Made by a program: the position numbers and the translations under genes. From Adineta vaga (Eukaryota; Rotifera): a stretch of 64,000 nt of DNA. The stretch lies in contig CP075492.1 of NCBI GenBank assembly GCA_021613535.1, forward strand, positions 11,780,001-11,844,000, in the 5' to 3' direction. Shown here piece after piece: positions 46,657 to 58,494 of this stretch; within the stretch, counting starts at the first letter, position 1, and every line of letters starts with the position of its first letter. The notes beneath the pieces are model-generated. The model saw nothing but the letters and a program-made list of their open reading frames with translations. It was not told where the DNA came from and did no database searches.

Positions 46657-47020
46657 ATCTGCAAAAAGAGATAAAACTCATCGAACAAGTTCTAAAGAAG
46701 ATTCCGAGTTAATTCCTTTCCATGATGATAAGAATAGCACGAACTAAAATGACTTTTGACATTAATTTTCGATCTCATATTAACGTACGTTTCTAATCTT
46801 AGTTAAATGAAAGAATAAAACGACAAGTCGAATTTCATTTTTCATCATATGTATTATAAATAAACATATATTGCTCAAAAAGAACAAAACTGACGGATCT
46901 CATTTGTTGCATCTAACGTCAACAAAGGAAAGCAAATTGTCGCCAAAGAATATACATTCCGAAAAAGAAAACAAAACAGACAGAAGAAATGCACATAAAT
47001 ATATATCATACAAAAATCGA
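46657..47020. other. spacer between SerRS-like and FBXO28 genes
   Basis: No gene seen. It carries a TTTTTGCAG acceptor-like site (minus strand, AG at 46660-46659) two bases before the SerRS-like ATG. Confidence 0.4.
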
Positions 47021-48116
47021 TTAATTGATTTTCCGACGTTTAGAATTAGTATTAAATTGAGATGATAATTCATCATATTTTTCTGTCGATATGGGATCCG
47101 ATCGTTCATCATATTTAAGCATAAATTGATCGAATCGTTGTAATAGTGTATCATTATCTTTGCGTATTTCAAGTAAAAGTTGTTCCGTTTCTCTATTTTT
47201 TTTCTCAAGATATCGAAGACGTTTATGATGATTGACGAGAGATTTCGTACGAACACGTAGTAATTGTTTATAATGTCTCATTCGATAGTTTTGAGATCTA
47301 ACAACAAGATTTTGTTTATAAATTCGATTATTTAATATATCAATTTGTCGACGAAGTAAACCATTCGTTGATCGTTTTTGATGATGATGATGATGGTGAG
47401 ATGTAGATGTATGATTTGTAGTTGTAGAAAATGTTGTTAAATTATTTCGAATCATTGTTAATGATGCAAAACGTGTTTGTTGTAATTTTGGTTCGATTTG
47501 TTCACGAAAATGCTCAATTGCCATTGATGACATGTCACGTGTTTCTTGAAGAAGTGTTCGTGGATTAGGAAATGTTTGTTGAGTTTTCAAATGATTCAAT
47601 ACTGAATAGATTTCATCAAGTAACTAAAATAAATAAATAAATATATATATATATGTATAACAAGAGAAAATAAATTATCGACGAATAGAATTTTCTTTTC
47701 TTACTCGACCCGGATAGAAACAACAGAGTGAATTTTGTATTGATGAACCAAATGTTAATTTGAGCCATTGTATTCGAGAATCAAGAGATGATATAATATC
47801 AAATTTAGTTGATAGAGGATGCTGAATGAAAAGATAATTATTCCAGACTGAATCTTCTTTATTTCGATTTATAGAAACTTACTTTATGTCGTTCGGATTC
47901 TCTTCGCGGTAATTTTGTCTTAATTTGTTTCTGTAAATTATGAATGATGTTTTCCAATTGAAAATATCCTCGATTAAGTTCATCAGAGCATAATTGATGA
48001 AAATGTTTCGAAATGGAACGTAACCGACTTAATTCTGTATATGTAAATGATTGAATGACTTTCTCTTGAATAATGATTGGTAAATCTGTGAAAGATAATG
48101 ATAGATTTGCTGTCAT
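47021..48116 (-). CDS. FBXO28: F-box only protein 28
   Basis: Substrate receptor of an SCF (SKP1-CUL1-F-box) ubiquitin ligase. Three exons (48116-47883, 47821-47705, 47623-47021) total 954 nt, 317 residues. The F-box is at residues 10-45 (FTDLPIIIQEKVIQSFTYTE, LSRLRSISKHFHQLC). The family hallmark is GYFQLENIIHNLQKQIKTKL then PRRESERH. The middle part has WLKLTFGSSIQNSLCCFYPG and RDMSSMAIEHFREQIEPKL. The C-terminal third is a coiled coil ending in a basic NSKRRKIN nuclear-localisation-like tail. A poly-His stretch (HHHHHHQKRS) is encoded near 47379-47397. The ATG directly follows TGTTTTTTAG (AG at 48118-48117). Confidence 0.92.
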
Positions 48117-48327
48117 CTAAAAAACACATTCCCGGTATTGATTTTTTTGGACAAAGAAAAAGAGCAGTTCTTGAAATATCATCACAAAAATACATATAAT
48201 CAATTACTAACGAATGTTTACGATTGTCGTTGGGAGATAACGAGAAAAAAAATTAACACCATCAACTTGCAGGCTAGTATAAAAACGAAAGAAAATGAAA
48301 TACATTTCAAAATTTTTAATAAATATT

Positions 48328-49572
48328 TCAAGTATATAGGGATGATTGACGAATAAATTTTACCAATGTATCAAAGGTCATAAATGAAACACCGACTGAT
48401 ATTGGTCCTTTAAACCAATTCATTGTTACACCTTTGTATAAACCACTTGTAATACCTTCTTCACGAATGATTTTTCTTGCAGTTGCAATCGCACCAAGTA
48501 GTTTATCGTTGGGACGAATGACAGCAGCTGTTTGTAAGCGTCGTCGAACAACATCGAATGGATACGAAGCTGTTTGACCAATTAAACCGGATATAGCACC
48601 GAATAATAATCTTTCTAATTTCGTTAGAGGACGATTGGGATGATAATCTATTCGAGAATTTATCAATCACAATCGTTCAAATTTTGTTTTCTTACCAAAG
48701 CGAAGATGTTTAAGGGATTCATATGTAAAAAATACACAACCGGAATAAGGTAATACACCAAAAACTGACCACAATGCACCACGATATAAAGATTTCACAC
48801 CTTCAGTTCGTAGTATACTTTGAAAGACGGCAAATAAATTAGTATATCTATAGAAGAAATACGATTATTCAGAGAAAACTTTCTTATAAAATGTTGAAAA
48901 TAACATACACAGATTTATCAGTGACTGCCATACGAGCTCGTGCTAAATCAAGTGGATAGGTTAATGTCGATGATGTAGCACCAGCTAAAGAACCAGAGAT
49001 AAACCGACGTCCCGGTGTTTTTCTTCAAAAATAAAGGAAAGAAAAATAAACTATTTTCTTATGGAAATATGTTCAATAATTTACTCATATTTATCTGTAT
49101 TTAGAAGACGTTTCCATTGTTCATGAGCAGAGAAATAAATTGCTGCTGATGGAATAACACGAGCTAAATTGGCAGAATTTCCTCGATATAAAGTGAGGAA
49201 ACCATCCTTTCGATATGTGTCTCTGATAAATCGAAAGCAAAGACTGTAACTAAATTTATCCTTTCGAACTAAGATAAAGTTAAACTTAAGATTAATTCTT
49301 ATTTTTATTTAAGAGAAATATGTTTTACCTTGAAAATTAATCTTTGCTCGATCAAAAGGAGCAATGATAGTCTTTGCTGCAGCACCTGAATAAAATAGAT
49401 CCTAAACTCTCTATTTCATTTATTAATTGTATTACCTGCACAACCTCCAGCAACTAATGAAGTAAGAATCTTTTGAGTATTGGAAAGCTAAATAAAAACC
49501 AAACTTAACTTTGAATTTTTATTGAATTATTACTTTTCATACAGATGAATTTGAGTCTTGATCGTTGTTCAT
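48328..49572 (-). CDS. SLC25A42: mitochondrial CoA carrier, SLC25A42-like
   Basis: Mitochondrial inner-membrane carrier; SLC25A42 exchanges coenzyme A and ADP. Seven exons (49572-49543, 49487-49436, 49385-49329, 49268-49085, 49022-48909, 48847-48696, 48647-48328) total 909 nt, 302 residues. All three carrier signatures are present: [22 protein letters not shown] and [11 protein letters not shown]. Subfamily residues include [60 protein letters not shown] and [20 protein letters not shown], close to SLC25A42 and the related SLC25A16. The ATG directly follows TTTTTATATAG (AG at 49574-49573). Confidence 0.92.
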
Positions 49573-49898
49573 CTATATAAAAAGTATTGTTCATATTAAT
49601 GTTTACTTGATTAAATAAATATGCAAAATAATCTCGATTATTCATCTGAAATAACGATACTAGTTTTTATTAAACATTTAACATTTCACGAAAGTACGCT
49701 CTCATATTCTTATTATTTCGAGTACAATTATTGTTCTTTTGTTCTTTGTCCTCATCACATAAGAATGATTTTTACGTCAATAATGACCTTTGTTTTTATC
49801 AATTGAGAAATTTGGCACATGATCGTAAATGAAAAAAACCATTTCGTATATATGTAATCGTACTTTGATAGTCATAAAAACCAAACATAGAAATCGCA

Positions 49899-51146
49899 AT
49901 GATGGAAAGAAAGTCTCGTACAAACACAGTGGAATCATCCATCTTATCTCCTGAAGAAGCAGCGGCAAGTCTAGATCCATTAGTTCAATCGATTAGTATA
50001 GAAGAAGGTGAATCGGTTTATATACGTCGACAATCATCTCTTTTCTATATACCAGTTAGTAAATTAAATGAGAATGATGATAACGATATTCCTGCAAAGA
50101 AGTTCAATATTATTCGAAAATATTTTTCTTATATGGGTCGATGTTCAGGTATTCTATATGCTCTTCTAGCATCGTTACTTTTCTCCTGTTCAAATTTTGC
50201 ATTAGTACAATTGAATGTTCTCCTACTCGATGTACTTGTTGTGCGATTTTCAATCTTAACATTAATTTCATTGGGCTTCATTGTTTACAAAGGTTATAAA
50301 ATCTATCCAGGTTGTAATGGTATACTTCTACTTATTCGTTCATGTTTTGCAGCAGGTGGAAGTATATCTTTCTATTTTGCTCTCTCCTTTATTCCTTTTC
50401 CTGACTTAACAACAGTTCGATATACACAAGTAGTTTGGACTGCATTACTTGCTTTAATTATCTTTCGTGAACGTATTACTTTTCCAACAATAATCGCAAG
50501 TGTATTAACATTGATCGGTGTTGTATGTGTTGCTCAACCATCATTTCTATTTGCCTCATCGAAAATTTTCAATGAAACTTTATCTGAAAATGTAATTACT
50601 AATAAAAGTAAACGACGTTCAATTGGTATGTTAATATCTGTTTCCTGCGCATTAGCAATTTCAATGAGTATTGTTTTAAATAAAAAATTACTTCAAAAAA
50701 ACGTTCGACAAAGTATTATTATGTTCTATTTTCTCTCAACAACTGCTATTCTTCTACTAATTATTCAAACACATTATTGGATATTTTCCAAATCAAAATC
50801 GCAAGAATTCAATTTTCGAAAGATTTTTCTTAATCAAAACTTTATATTAGCTGCAATTATATCTCTTTTACAATTATGTCCAATGGTCTTATCACAGAAA
50901 GCAATTAAACGTGAACATCCTTCCATTGTGACAGTTGTTCAATCATCTGATATTATCTTTGCTATTATTTTACAAAATACATTTACTTCAGTTAAAACAA
51001 ATCCACTCGCATTACTTGGATCACTACTTGTTATTACAAGTATCTTTATCGTCGGAGGTTATAAACTTTGGTTAGATAGACAAAATAGAACGTATATACC
51101 AGCATCTCCACAAGAAGAAATAATCAATGTAGAAATCAAGAAATAA
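49899..51146 (+). CDS. SLC35G-like EamA-family transporter, copy 1
   Basis: Single exon, 415 residues, with about ten hydrophobic helices arranged as two EamA repeats. The N-terminal about 80 residues are hydrophilic. Helix 1 starts GRCSGILYALLASLLFSCSN. The EamA signature region is DLTTVRYTQVVWTALLALII then FRERITFPTIIASVLTLIGV and VCVAQPSFLF. The second repeat contains VSCALAISMSIVLNKKLL and HPSIVTVVQSSDIIFAIILQ. This matches SLC35G1 (TMEM20)-type drug/metabolite transporters; the substrate is unknown. A paralogue in the same orientation starts 277 bases downstream. Lack of introns suggests a retroposed ancestor. Confidence 0.85.
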   Translation: MMERKSRTNTVESSILSPEEAAASLDPLVQSISIEEGESVYIRRQSSLFYIPVSKLNENDDNDIPAKKFNIIRKYFSYMGRCSGILYALLASLLFSCSNFALVQLNVLLLDVLVVRFSILTLISLGFIVYKGYKIYPGCNGILLLIRSCFAAGGSISFYFALSFIPFPDLTTVRYTQVVWTALLALIIFRERITFPTIIASVLTLIGVVCVAQPSFLFASSKIFNETLSENVITNKSKRRSIGMLISVSCALAISMSIVLNKKLLQKNVRQSIIMFYFLSTTAILLLIIQTHYWIFSKSKSQEFNFRKIFLNQNFILAAIISLLQLCPMVLSQKAIKREHPSIVTVVQSSDIIFAIILQNTFTSVKTNPLALLGSLLVITSIFIVGGYKLWLDRQNRTYIPASPQEEIINVEIKK

Positions 51147-51423
51147 CAAGCCAATATGGTATTTTTCTTAGAATTTGAACTGAAATTTTTCGAATAAATC
51201 ACTATAATAAACATGCATTCGCGACATGCTTGAATTTAAAGTAAACGAAAGAAGGAACGTGCATACATAGACGTACTTTGGGTTATAACAGTCAAGGTTG
51301 TTTATGTCGCGTTCATTATTCTTGTTAATGAAGGACGAGAAAAAAGAAAAATAGAGACGATGGTAGCACTATAAAAGAAAGGAAAAGAAAAAGAATAGCA
51401 GGAGAAACAAACCAAACTGTGTC

Positions 51424-52689
51424 ATGAAAAACGACGTATGTGTCAACAATAACATCGATGTACTAACTGACGCCATAAAAACAGACAAAGATATTCCAAT
51501 GAATGAAAATCGTATACATGAAATTGATCCATTCATTCAACCATTGATCGATACAAATGAATTATTAGTTCGAAATGAAACTAAACATGACGATTTGGTC
51601 AATCTTGATAGTAAATCACCATCGATTAAATCTCTACATCTTCAACAAATTCAACGAACAAGTTCATTTTCACAAAATATTCGTCGATGTACTGGAATAT
51701 TCTATGCACTTCTTGGTTCATCTTTATTTACCAGTTCTGGTTTTATTATTAAACAATTACGAGTGGATTTCTTCGATGCATTACTTTGTCGATTTATAAT
51801 TCAAACACTTATTCTTACTATCTTTATTTTTTATAAACGTTATCGAATTCTAACCGGTTCAACGAATTTAATACTTTTACAAATAATTCGTGTTATTTTA
51901 GCTGTATGTGGTCTTTTATTCTTCTATTTAAGTTACCGTTATATTCCGTTACCTGATCTAACTACTTTTCGATATACACAAGTCATATGGACAACACTTC
52001 TAGCAATGATGATATTTCGTGAACGAATTTCGATTCCAACAATTTTTGCTATTATTCTCACATTAATTGGTGTCGTTTGTGTAGCACAACCGACATTTCT
52101 ATTTGGAAATTATCACAACCTATCGACATCTAATCAAACAAGAAATGAAAATTTAAATTATGTAGATTATGAATCAGATAAATCTTATCGAATTTTAGGA
52201 CTATGTCTTGCACTTATTTGTGCCCTATCAATATCAGGAAGTATTGTACTGAATAAGAAATTATTAGTATTAAAAATTCCTCAAAGTGTTCTTATGTTTC
52301 ATTTTTCATGTCTAACATTAATCGTTCTTAGTTGTAATCAATTACGAAATCGTTTCATTCTTCGTACATATACAAATCAATCAATGTTTACTTGGCAATT
52401 TTCTGTTGCTGCAGCTGTTTCATTAGTTCAATTATTATCTTCAACTGTAACACAAAAAGCCATTAAACTCGAACATCCATCACTTATTTCTGTCGTTCAA
52501 TCATCTGATATCTTATTTGCACTTCTCTTACAAAATTTAATTGCTTATGAAAAATCAAATTGGCTAGTTTTACTCGGTTCAGCGCTTGTGACAACAAGTA
52601 TTTTTCTTGTGGGAATACATAAAATATGGAATGATCGAAAAAAATTAGTTGTAGAAGAACAAGTGAATGAAACGAATTTTAAACTGTAG
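51424..52689 (+). CDS. SLC35G-like EamA-family transporter, copy 2
   Basis: Single exon, 421 residues, tandem paralogue of the preceding gene. Shared landmarks are RRCTGIFYALLGSSLFTSSG, PDLTTFRYTQVIWTTLLAMM, FRERISIPTIFAIILTLIGV, VCVAQPTFLFG, ALSISGSIVLNKKLL and HPSLISVVQSSDILFALLLQ. The N-terminal about 90 residues and the loop after VCVAQP differ strongly from copy 1, so cytosolic regulation or trafficking may have diverged while the pore is conserved. Expected in an endomembrane or plasma membrane. Intronless, like copy 1, so duplication followed intron loss. Confidence 0.85.
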   Translation: MKNDVCVNNNIDVLTDAIKTDKDIPMNENRIHEIDPFIQPLIDTNELLVRNETKHDDLVNLDSKSPSIKSLHLQQIQRTSSFSQNIRRCTGIFYALLGSSLFTSSGFIIKQLRVDFFDALLCRFIIQTLILTIFIFYKRYRILTGSTNLILLQIIRVILAVCGLLFFYLSYRYIPLPDLTTFRYTQVIWTTLLAMMIFRERISIPTIFAIILTLIGVVCVAQPTFLFGNYHNLSTSNQTRNENLNYVDYESDKSYRILGLCLALICALSISGSIVLNKKLLVLKIPQSVLMFHFSCLTLIVLSCNQLRNRFILRTYTNQSMFTWQFSVAAAVSLVQLLSSTVTQKAIKLEHPSLISVVQSSDILFALLLQNLIAYEKSNWLVLLGSALVTTSIFLVGIHKIWNDRKKLVVEEQVNETNFKL

Positions 52690-53226
52690 ATACAAATATA
52701 GAAAATTTACCTTTTAAGAATTTTTTATTTGTTAATTAGTATGATCAATTGAATGTTGAGATTTGAGTCTTTCTAAATAAAAATAAATAAAGTTTTCCAT
52801 ACAATAATAACATTAATATACAGAAACGAATGAAATGGTAGCTGTATTTGAGTTTACACACTACCAGATATCGTCTCGCAACGGATCATATGATGTTATA
52901 CGAACAATCATTGATTGATATTCCTTATTTGAAACTATGCCTCCTACTACACTTTTTTTTCTAAACATACCAATTTTCTTCTGTTCAAAAGTTCATTTAT
53001 TTTTGAAATATTCTGCCATTTGTAGGTAACAAGTTCATCTTTGATATTATATAAAATCTAGAATACACGAGATTCAAATCATTGTTGATTTTTTTATTTC
53101 GATTATTATTCATATACTAAACTATGAAGAATTCGTACAATAAAAACAAATGACTAAAAGAAAACGAGATTTCATCAAATAGACTGAGAGTGAAAAGTAG
53201 AAATTTTCATTGATAAATACAATCAT
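52690..53226. other. convergent spacer, no gene
   Basis: AT-rich spacer between SLC35G-like copy 2 and kindlin, where both 3' ends must lie. Candidate AATAAA hexamers near 52777-52790. Nothing else seen. Confidence 0.45.
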
Positions 53227-56200
53227 TTAAGTATAAGCAGCGGTAAGTCTTTGAAAAAGTGTTTCCTGACGAATTGGATCATTATTATCAGACATTGTTC
53301 CTGTTGATCGCATTGGATAAGAAGATGTATGCACCTATATATTCATGAATACATTTACTATCAATACCATATAATGGTAGAAATTGAATTGTTTCGCCAT
53401 CGAATTCAATTGTAACTAATTTATTTTCCCAATTCACATTCCATGAACGCATTCGTGATATCCACCATGTTTTAAGAATATCTCCTGTCATGGTCATACG
53501 TAACAGACGATTAGCAGCAACACCGAATAGTTCCTAAGAAAGAAAAGAAATTACATATAAAAGAAGAGTTTTTCAAAGTAGTTTTACTTCTTTTTTATTT
53601 GATTCTTTGAATTTTACAACAAATGTTGTTATGCCAAATTCCGGAAGAGCTTGCCATGCTTTTAAGTAACGTAATTTTGCTTCAGTTCCATCTAAATTAC
53701 TTACGGTTGCATGTGCTTCAAGAATGCGTTCAGTTAACTAAAATAAAAGTCATATAATTTAGATAATTAGGTAAATAATCTCAAGACAACATGATAGATG
53801 TGTTTTTCTAATGAATTATTCATTAATCATGCAATCAATATTTGCAAAAATACAAATAATAATTTGGATTTCAAATTAACTAAGATATCGGATATGATAA
53901 TGAAAAAAAATTGGTCGTTTTTCTTCTTATTATCAAAATGAAAAGTCTATGAATTTGTTGTTGAAGTTACTTTGAATCATCTTAGTAGAATAATTATTAT
54001 CTATCACATCAATTTGCATGACGAGTCAGCTGCGTTCATAGAAGAGAAACAAATTCTTTACATTTTGATCTATACTGTCAATCATTATATCAAAACTGTC
54101 TTTTATGATCAATTGTTCATATCTTATCAATAAATGTCAGTTGTAAGTAACAGCTTTAATATTTTTTATTAGTAATCTACATAACAACAGCATTTCTCGT
54201 GATTATATTCATAAACTATGTATGTCATAAAAGAGCACTTGACTTTCTTTTATATCGATCACTGAATTATCATGACAATTGATTAAAATGTATGCATGGT
54301 ATCTGACATGAATATAGATGTCTTTCATTAAATCATGCCTACGTCATGCATATTTTACTATTCGGAAATGCCTTTGTCGATGATTCATGGGATATTCAAT
54401 CGAATCAATCGCTCTAATTATTTCCAGCATATTCAATATTTAATTAAGAAATGAAAAGAAGAGAAAACGAACCTGTTTTGTTTTATATTTTTTAACGAAT
54501 TTATTTGATACGAAATTTTCAGGTTGAATATCAAATTTTGTTTTCACTTGATTAGTTGTTGATGCTGGTCGTTGCATATGAAGTAAAGCTAAGATTGATT
54601 CACGTTCAGTTTCATAGGATGGTTCATTTATGGATCGACCTTTTGAAGCAAGACGAAATGCAGCCATCCATTTAGCATATTGTTCTTCCTAGATAAACAA
54701 AATGCTTTCATTTAAAATATAAAAAATCAATTCACAATATACCGTTGAACAACGAATCAATGTTTCATTCATTCCATCGATAGAGGGTATTAATAGACGA
54801 ATGATATATTTCTTAGATGAAACATTTACATCTGGAAATATTTCACAACCTTTTAAGGAAATTTTTTCGATCGGTGTACTACGTTGTTGACCTTCCGTGG
54901 TATAATAAGCTAATTGAGTATCTCGCATAACAAACCAATAACGTTTAAATGATTTGAAAGTAAATCGACGTGGTTTTAAAAGACGTAAATAATCACAAAG
55001 TTCTTCTGGTGTTGAAAACTGTTGAATTAAAGAACTTGTTGATTGATTCGTTGTCACTTTTGTACCGAGAAGAGAATCTTGAAGACGCTCAAGAGCTCGA
55101 TCAACATCATAATCATTTCCATTATCATATTCATGACCAATATCATCCGTTGGAGATAGATAAGTAGATAATGTTGATGATGAATGAAAAGATTGTATTT
55201 GAATTTGAAGCTAAAGAATTATGTAAAGTGATGAGATAGAAAGAGTTCGTGATACTTGGTAGGTTTTCTTTTAATTCTGAACGATTCAAAACTTCAGATC
55301 AATTGGTAATTATAGCAATGATTTTCATGCTCAACTGCGAGAGAATATAGGTACAATGTTAAGGAAATGGAAGGTCATCAAACAAAGCTAAATCGATAGT
55401 GGTACCTGAACACAGCTTTACTCAGATTGATAATTAACAAATATCAAACAACTAAGAGAATAAACATGGATGAAGTTAAGCTGTTACATATAAATAGTCT
55501 AATTTTCAACAAAAACACTATTGACTTTGTAAAAATTCAATGAGGATATTTACTTGTAAAGCAGCAAATATCATTATTTCTTCTTCTGTACAATCAATTT
55601 CTTCACTAAGAATAGACCATTTTGCTTGTTCATACAACTGATTCAATCTTATGGCATCGAATTTTGGATTTAAATCATAAAAGGTAAAATATTTAAAGCG
55701 TAATAAAATCAAATCATTTTCCTGTGTATTTTGTTCCATTAATGATCTTGATGAATCATACCATAAACTATTAAATACCGATTTTTCAATAACATTATTC
55801 GGTTTATTTAATTGTGGTAAAACATTCTTTATTGGTGTCATTGGTGTTTGAGCAAGATTTCTATCAGTATTTATATCTAAATTATTCAATGATTTCGACA
55901 GATTGGATGCAGAACGATGTTGTCGCATCGATGAATCCTTTAATAAAAACACATAGTTGTAGTTTAGATTTTCTGATCGATTGATTCTTACTGTTGATCG
56001 AAGTTTTGGTGTAGTCGGTGAGAATAAAGTTGACAATGTAGATGTATTATTTGCTAATGAATCTCCCATTGAATTATGTCGATTGAGTGTACCATTAGTA
56101 TTTCGTCGACGACGTGGTGATGTACGACGTTCATGTAATCCCTGTGTATTCGATAATCGAGATGAACGTATTAGGGAAAGTTCTTCAGCATGGCGAATTC

Positions 56201-56695
56201 CTAGATAGAAACAAACGGAACAAAAAAAATGTCATGGTTATTGTATTCGAAAGATAATGAATATTTTATACCAAGATCTTTACAAAGTTTACAAACAGCA
56301 GCAAAAACTGATACAGAAAAGTCAGCTTGTGATGATAGAACACGTAAATCTGGCAATTGCAAACGTATAATTTTATGCATGCTCGTAAAATGAAGTTGAG
56401 CATCGGATTGTACTCCATATTGGTCAAGAGTAGATTTTGTATTCGTCAACCATATATTTGCTTTTGGCCACCAAAGTGCATAATCAGAAAAATCTTGAGA
56501 AACATCTAAATGAATATAACCTAGAAACGATTGAAGAACAAATAAAGCCGAAAAGAACAAACCAAGTCGATTGACAAGTTGAACCATAACAGATCCAATT
56601 GTCATCGAACCATTGACAATAATAATCGTTGAATCGATAGTTAAATTCCATGACAATGGTTGAGGCATTGATCGTTGATTTAATGAGATAGGCAT
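53227..56695 (-). CDS. FERMT: kindlin (fermitin family) with apparent C-terminal frameshift
   Basis: Integrin co-activator at focal adhesions. Exons 56695-56563, 56505-56272, 56200-55554, 55210-54743, 54688-54473, 53737-53588 and 53533 to the end. Landmarks: F0/F1 with SDYALWWPKANIWL, DQYGVQSDAQLHFTSMHKII; F1 loop with basic SPRRRRNTNG; F2 with SRSLMEQNTQENDLILLRFK and LNQLYEQAKWSILSEEIDCT; PH domain with LKPRRFTFKSFKRYWFVMRD and KISLKGCEIFPDVNVSSKKY; F3 with YLKAWQALPEFGITTFVVKF, TWWISRMRSWNVNWENKLVT and CIHEYIGAYIFLS. As written, the frame after IFLS runs to a stop at 53288 (about 697 residues). Dropping one base at 53313-53316 would continue into an aligned tail ending QRLTAAYT at 53227 (about 717). 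The ATG at 56695 is the first in frame. The intron 54472-53738 (735 bases) is by far the largest in the gene. Confidence 0.9.
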
Positions 56696-57080
56696 ACTTG
56701 ATATTTCTATTCTACTCCATTCACGTAAATCATACAATACAATACGATACGTACGAATTGCTGGTTAAACCTCTTCATTGTTCTTATCCAATCAGAAATC
56801 GTCTGTTCATTATTAGATTATTTATGCCTCCTATCAAATTTTTCTGCGAAAAAAAAAAGTTCTCGATGAAGACAAAAATATTTCTCTTGAAATAAAATAA
56901 ATCAAGATTTGAATTTATTTTCTTGATTTCTATTTCGAAATATTTCTACAAATTTCTTTCTATCTGTCTCATTTATTTAGCGGTACGAACGACAACGGAC
57001 GACTATAGTCCTTTTCTCTTCTCCTTTTTCTCTTTCTCCTTCGATTTTCCATTCTAGATCATTTTCTAATTCGTACCATC

Positions 57081-57584
57081 ATGAGTGATTTCAAAGCTAT
57101 TGGCAAGGCTTTTATCGATTTTTATTATAGTAAATTTGATACAGGTCCACGTGAAGGTGTCGCCGCACTTTACGTAATTATTTTAATCTTATAACTATGT
57201 TCTATGTCCAACTATCGAATCGATTTCTTTTTCTTTTCAAAGGAGCCAAGTAATGGCATGATGAATTTTAATAATGCAGATTTTGCTAAAGGTGCACAAG
57301 AAATTGCTGAAAAATTACGTTCGTTGACATTTCAAAGTATAAGTCATACAGTCTCAACTATGGATATTCAACCAACATATGATAATTGTATTTTAATTGT
57401 TGTTACCGGTGCTTTGAAAGTAAAATAGACAAAGAAAAGTGTTCATAAAATCATATATATATATATATATATTTAGGCAGATAATGATCCACCAATGCAA
57501 TTTACTGAAACGTTTCTCTTACGTTTTATAAATAATTCATGGCTTGTAATCAACAACGTTTTTCGACTTATTCTTCATGGTTGA
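57081..57584 (+). CDS. NUTF2: nuclear transport factor 2
   Basis: Carries RanGDP into the nucleus through FxFG nucleoporins. Three exons (57081-57173, 57243-57419, 57477-57584) total 378 nt, 125 residues, the standard NTF2 size. Sequence features are FKAIGKAFIDFYYSKFDTGP, LTFQSISHTVSTMDIQPTYD, ILIVVTGALKADNDPPMQFT and the C-terminal ETFLLRFINNSWLVINNVFR. The conserved Asp/Glu around DNDPPM and the hydrophobic face that binds nucleoporins are in place. A TTCCATTCTAG acceptor-like site lies 23 bases before the ATG. It is divergent from kindlin; the spacer of about 385 bases has a TTTCTCTTTTTC-type pyrimidine run. Confidence 0.93.
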
Positions 57585-58132
57585 ACAAGAAAATAAAAAG
57601 AGACTTCTTTTCTCTAGTATAATTATTATCTATTCAGAAAAACAAAAAATAAAACTATCTTTTAAGAAACAATGAAATTGTTTATTTACAATTCGTTAGA
57701 AAAACAAAGAACTTTTCATACATTCCTCAACTGAAATAGTTTCATTCAGATATATGAAGAGATCATGGAAGAATATCGTCTCATAATAATCCTGTCTAAT
57801 CCGTTTTTAAATATTTATATAAAATGATTCGATACATGTCAGTAAATCAATCAATGGCAAGAGAGAGAGAAAAAGAGAATATACTATAAAAGCGTTATTC
57901 TTATTTTCTTTTTCGTAGTGTGAAAGCAAAAAGCAATAAATACAAGTGAAATTAGAAAAACAAAAGTTTACAGAGCAACGCTTTAATATTAATTACAAAA
58001 AAAGCATGTTGTATACAAAAGAACAACATTTTATTCGTTAATGACAGAAGAGAAGAAAAGATCATATGAGTTCATCATCATCGATTATTCACTTGTGAAA
58101 TGTATTTGAATTAAAAGAAAATAAAAACAAAT
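57585..58132. other. convergent spacer, no gene
   Basis: AT-rich, with candidate AATAAA signals in both directions (for example AAAATAAAACT near 57646). No coding sequence seen. Confidence 0.45.
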
Positions 58133-58396
58133 TCACAAAAGACAACAGATTTTTGTACGTTTTTCTTTTGCATGATGTGTATTGGCTGTTGTCGGTGGAT
58201 GCGGATTAATTACTACAACAGCTGGATCTTCACCACCACCAAGTAAACCAGTTGAACTTCCATAAGATGTTTGAAATTGATATCCTTTACTTTGTCCAAT
58301 ATTGCCTAAAGCTATTCCGCCAGTTGCAATACTATTCTTTTTATGGTGACCACGTTGTTTTTTCTTGAAAAATTCTTTACTTTGAGATTTACTCAT
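58133..58396 (-). CDS. small basic protein with C-terminal CaaX box
   Basis: Open frame of 87 residues. The N-terminus is basic (SKSQSKEFFKKKQRGHHKKN), the middle is Gly/Ser-rich (TGLLGGGEDPAVVV), and the end is basic KEKRTKICCLL. CCLL with terminal Leu is a CaaX geranylgeranylation motif, so the product would be lipid-anchored to membranes with polybasic support. A TTTTATAG acceptor (AG at 58407-58406) lies nine bases upstream and the frame stays open through it (PDPMSK), so this may be a 3' exon rather than a complete gene. It lies only 98 bases after the stop of the receptor gene on the same strand. No family recognised. Confidence 0.5.
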   Translation of the reverse strand: MSKSQSKEFFKKKQRGHHKKNSIATGGIALGNIGQSKGYQFQTSYGSSTGLLGGGEDPAVVVINPHPPTTANTHHAKEKRTKICCLL

Positions 58397-58494
58397 TGGA
58401 TCTGGCTATAAAAGAAAACAAATTCAAGAAAAATCAATCGATCATTTCATTTCAACTAATCAAAAGGCGAAAAAGCAAAAAAACGACTAGACGA

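Noticed and set aside
47021-47256. Second minus-strand frame overlapping the FBXO28 C-terminus
   Set aside because: Out-of-frame shadow; FBXO28 frame has matched splice junctions and family sequence.
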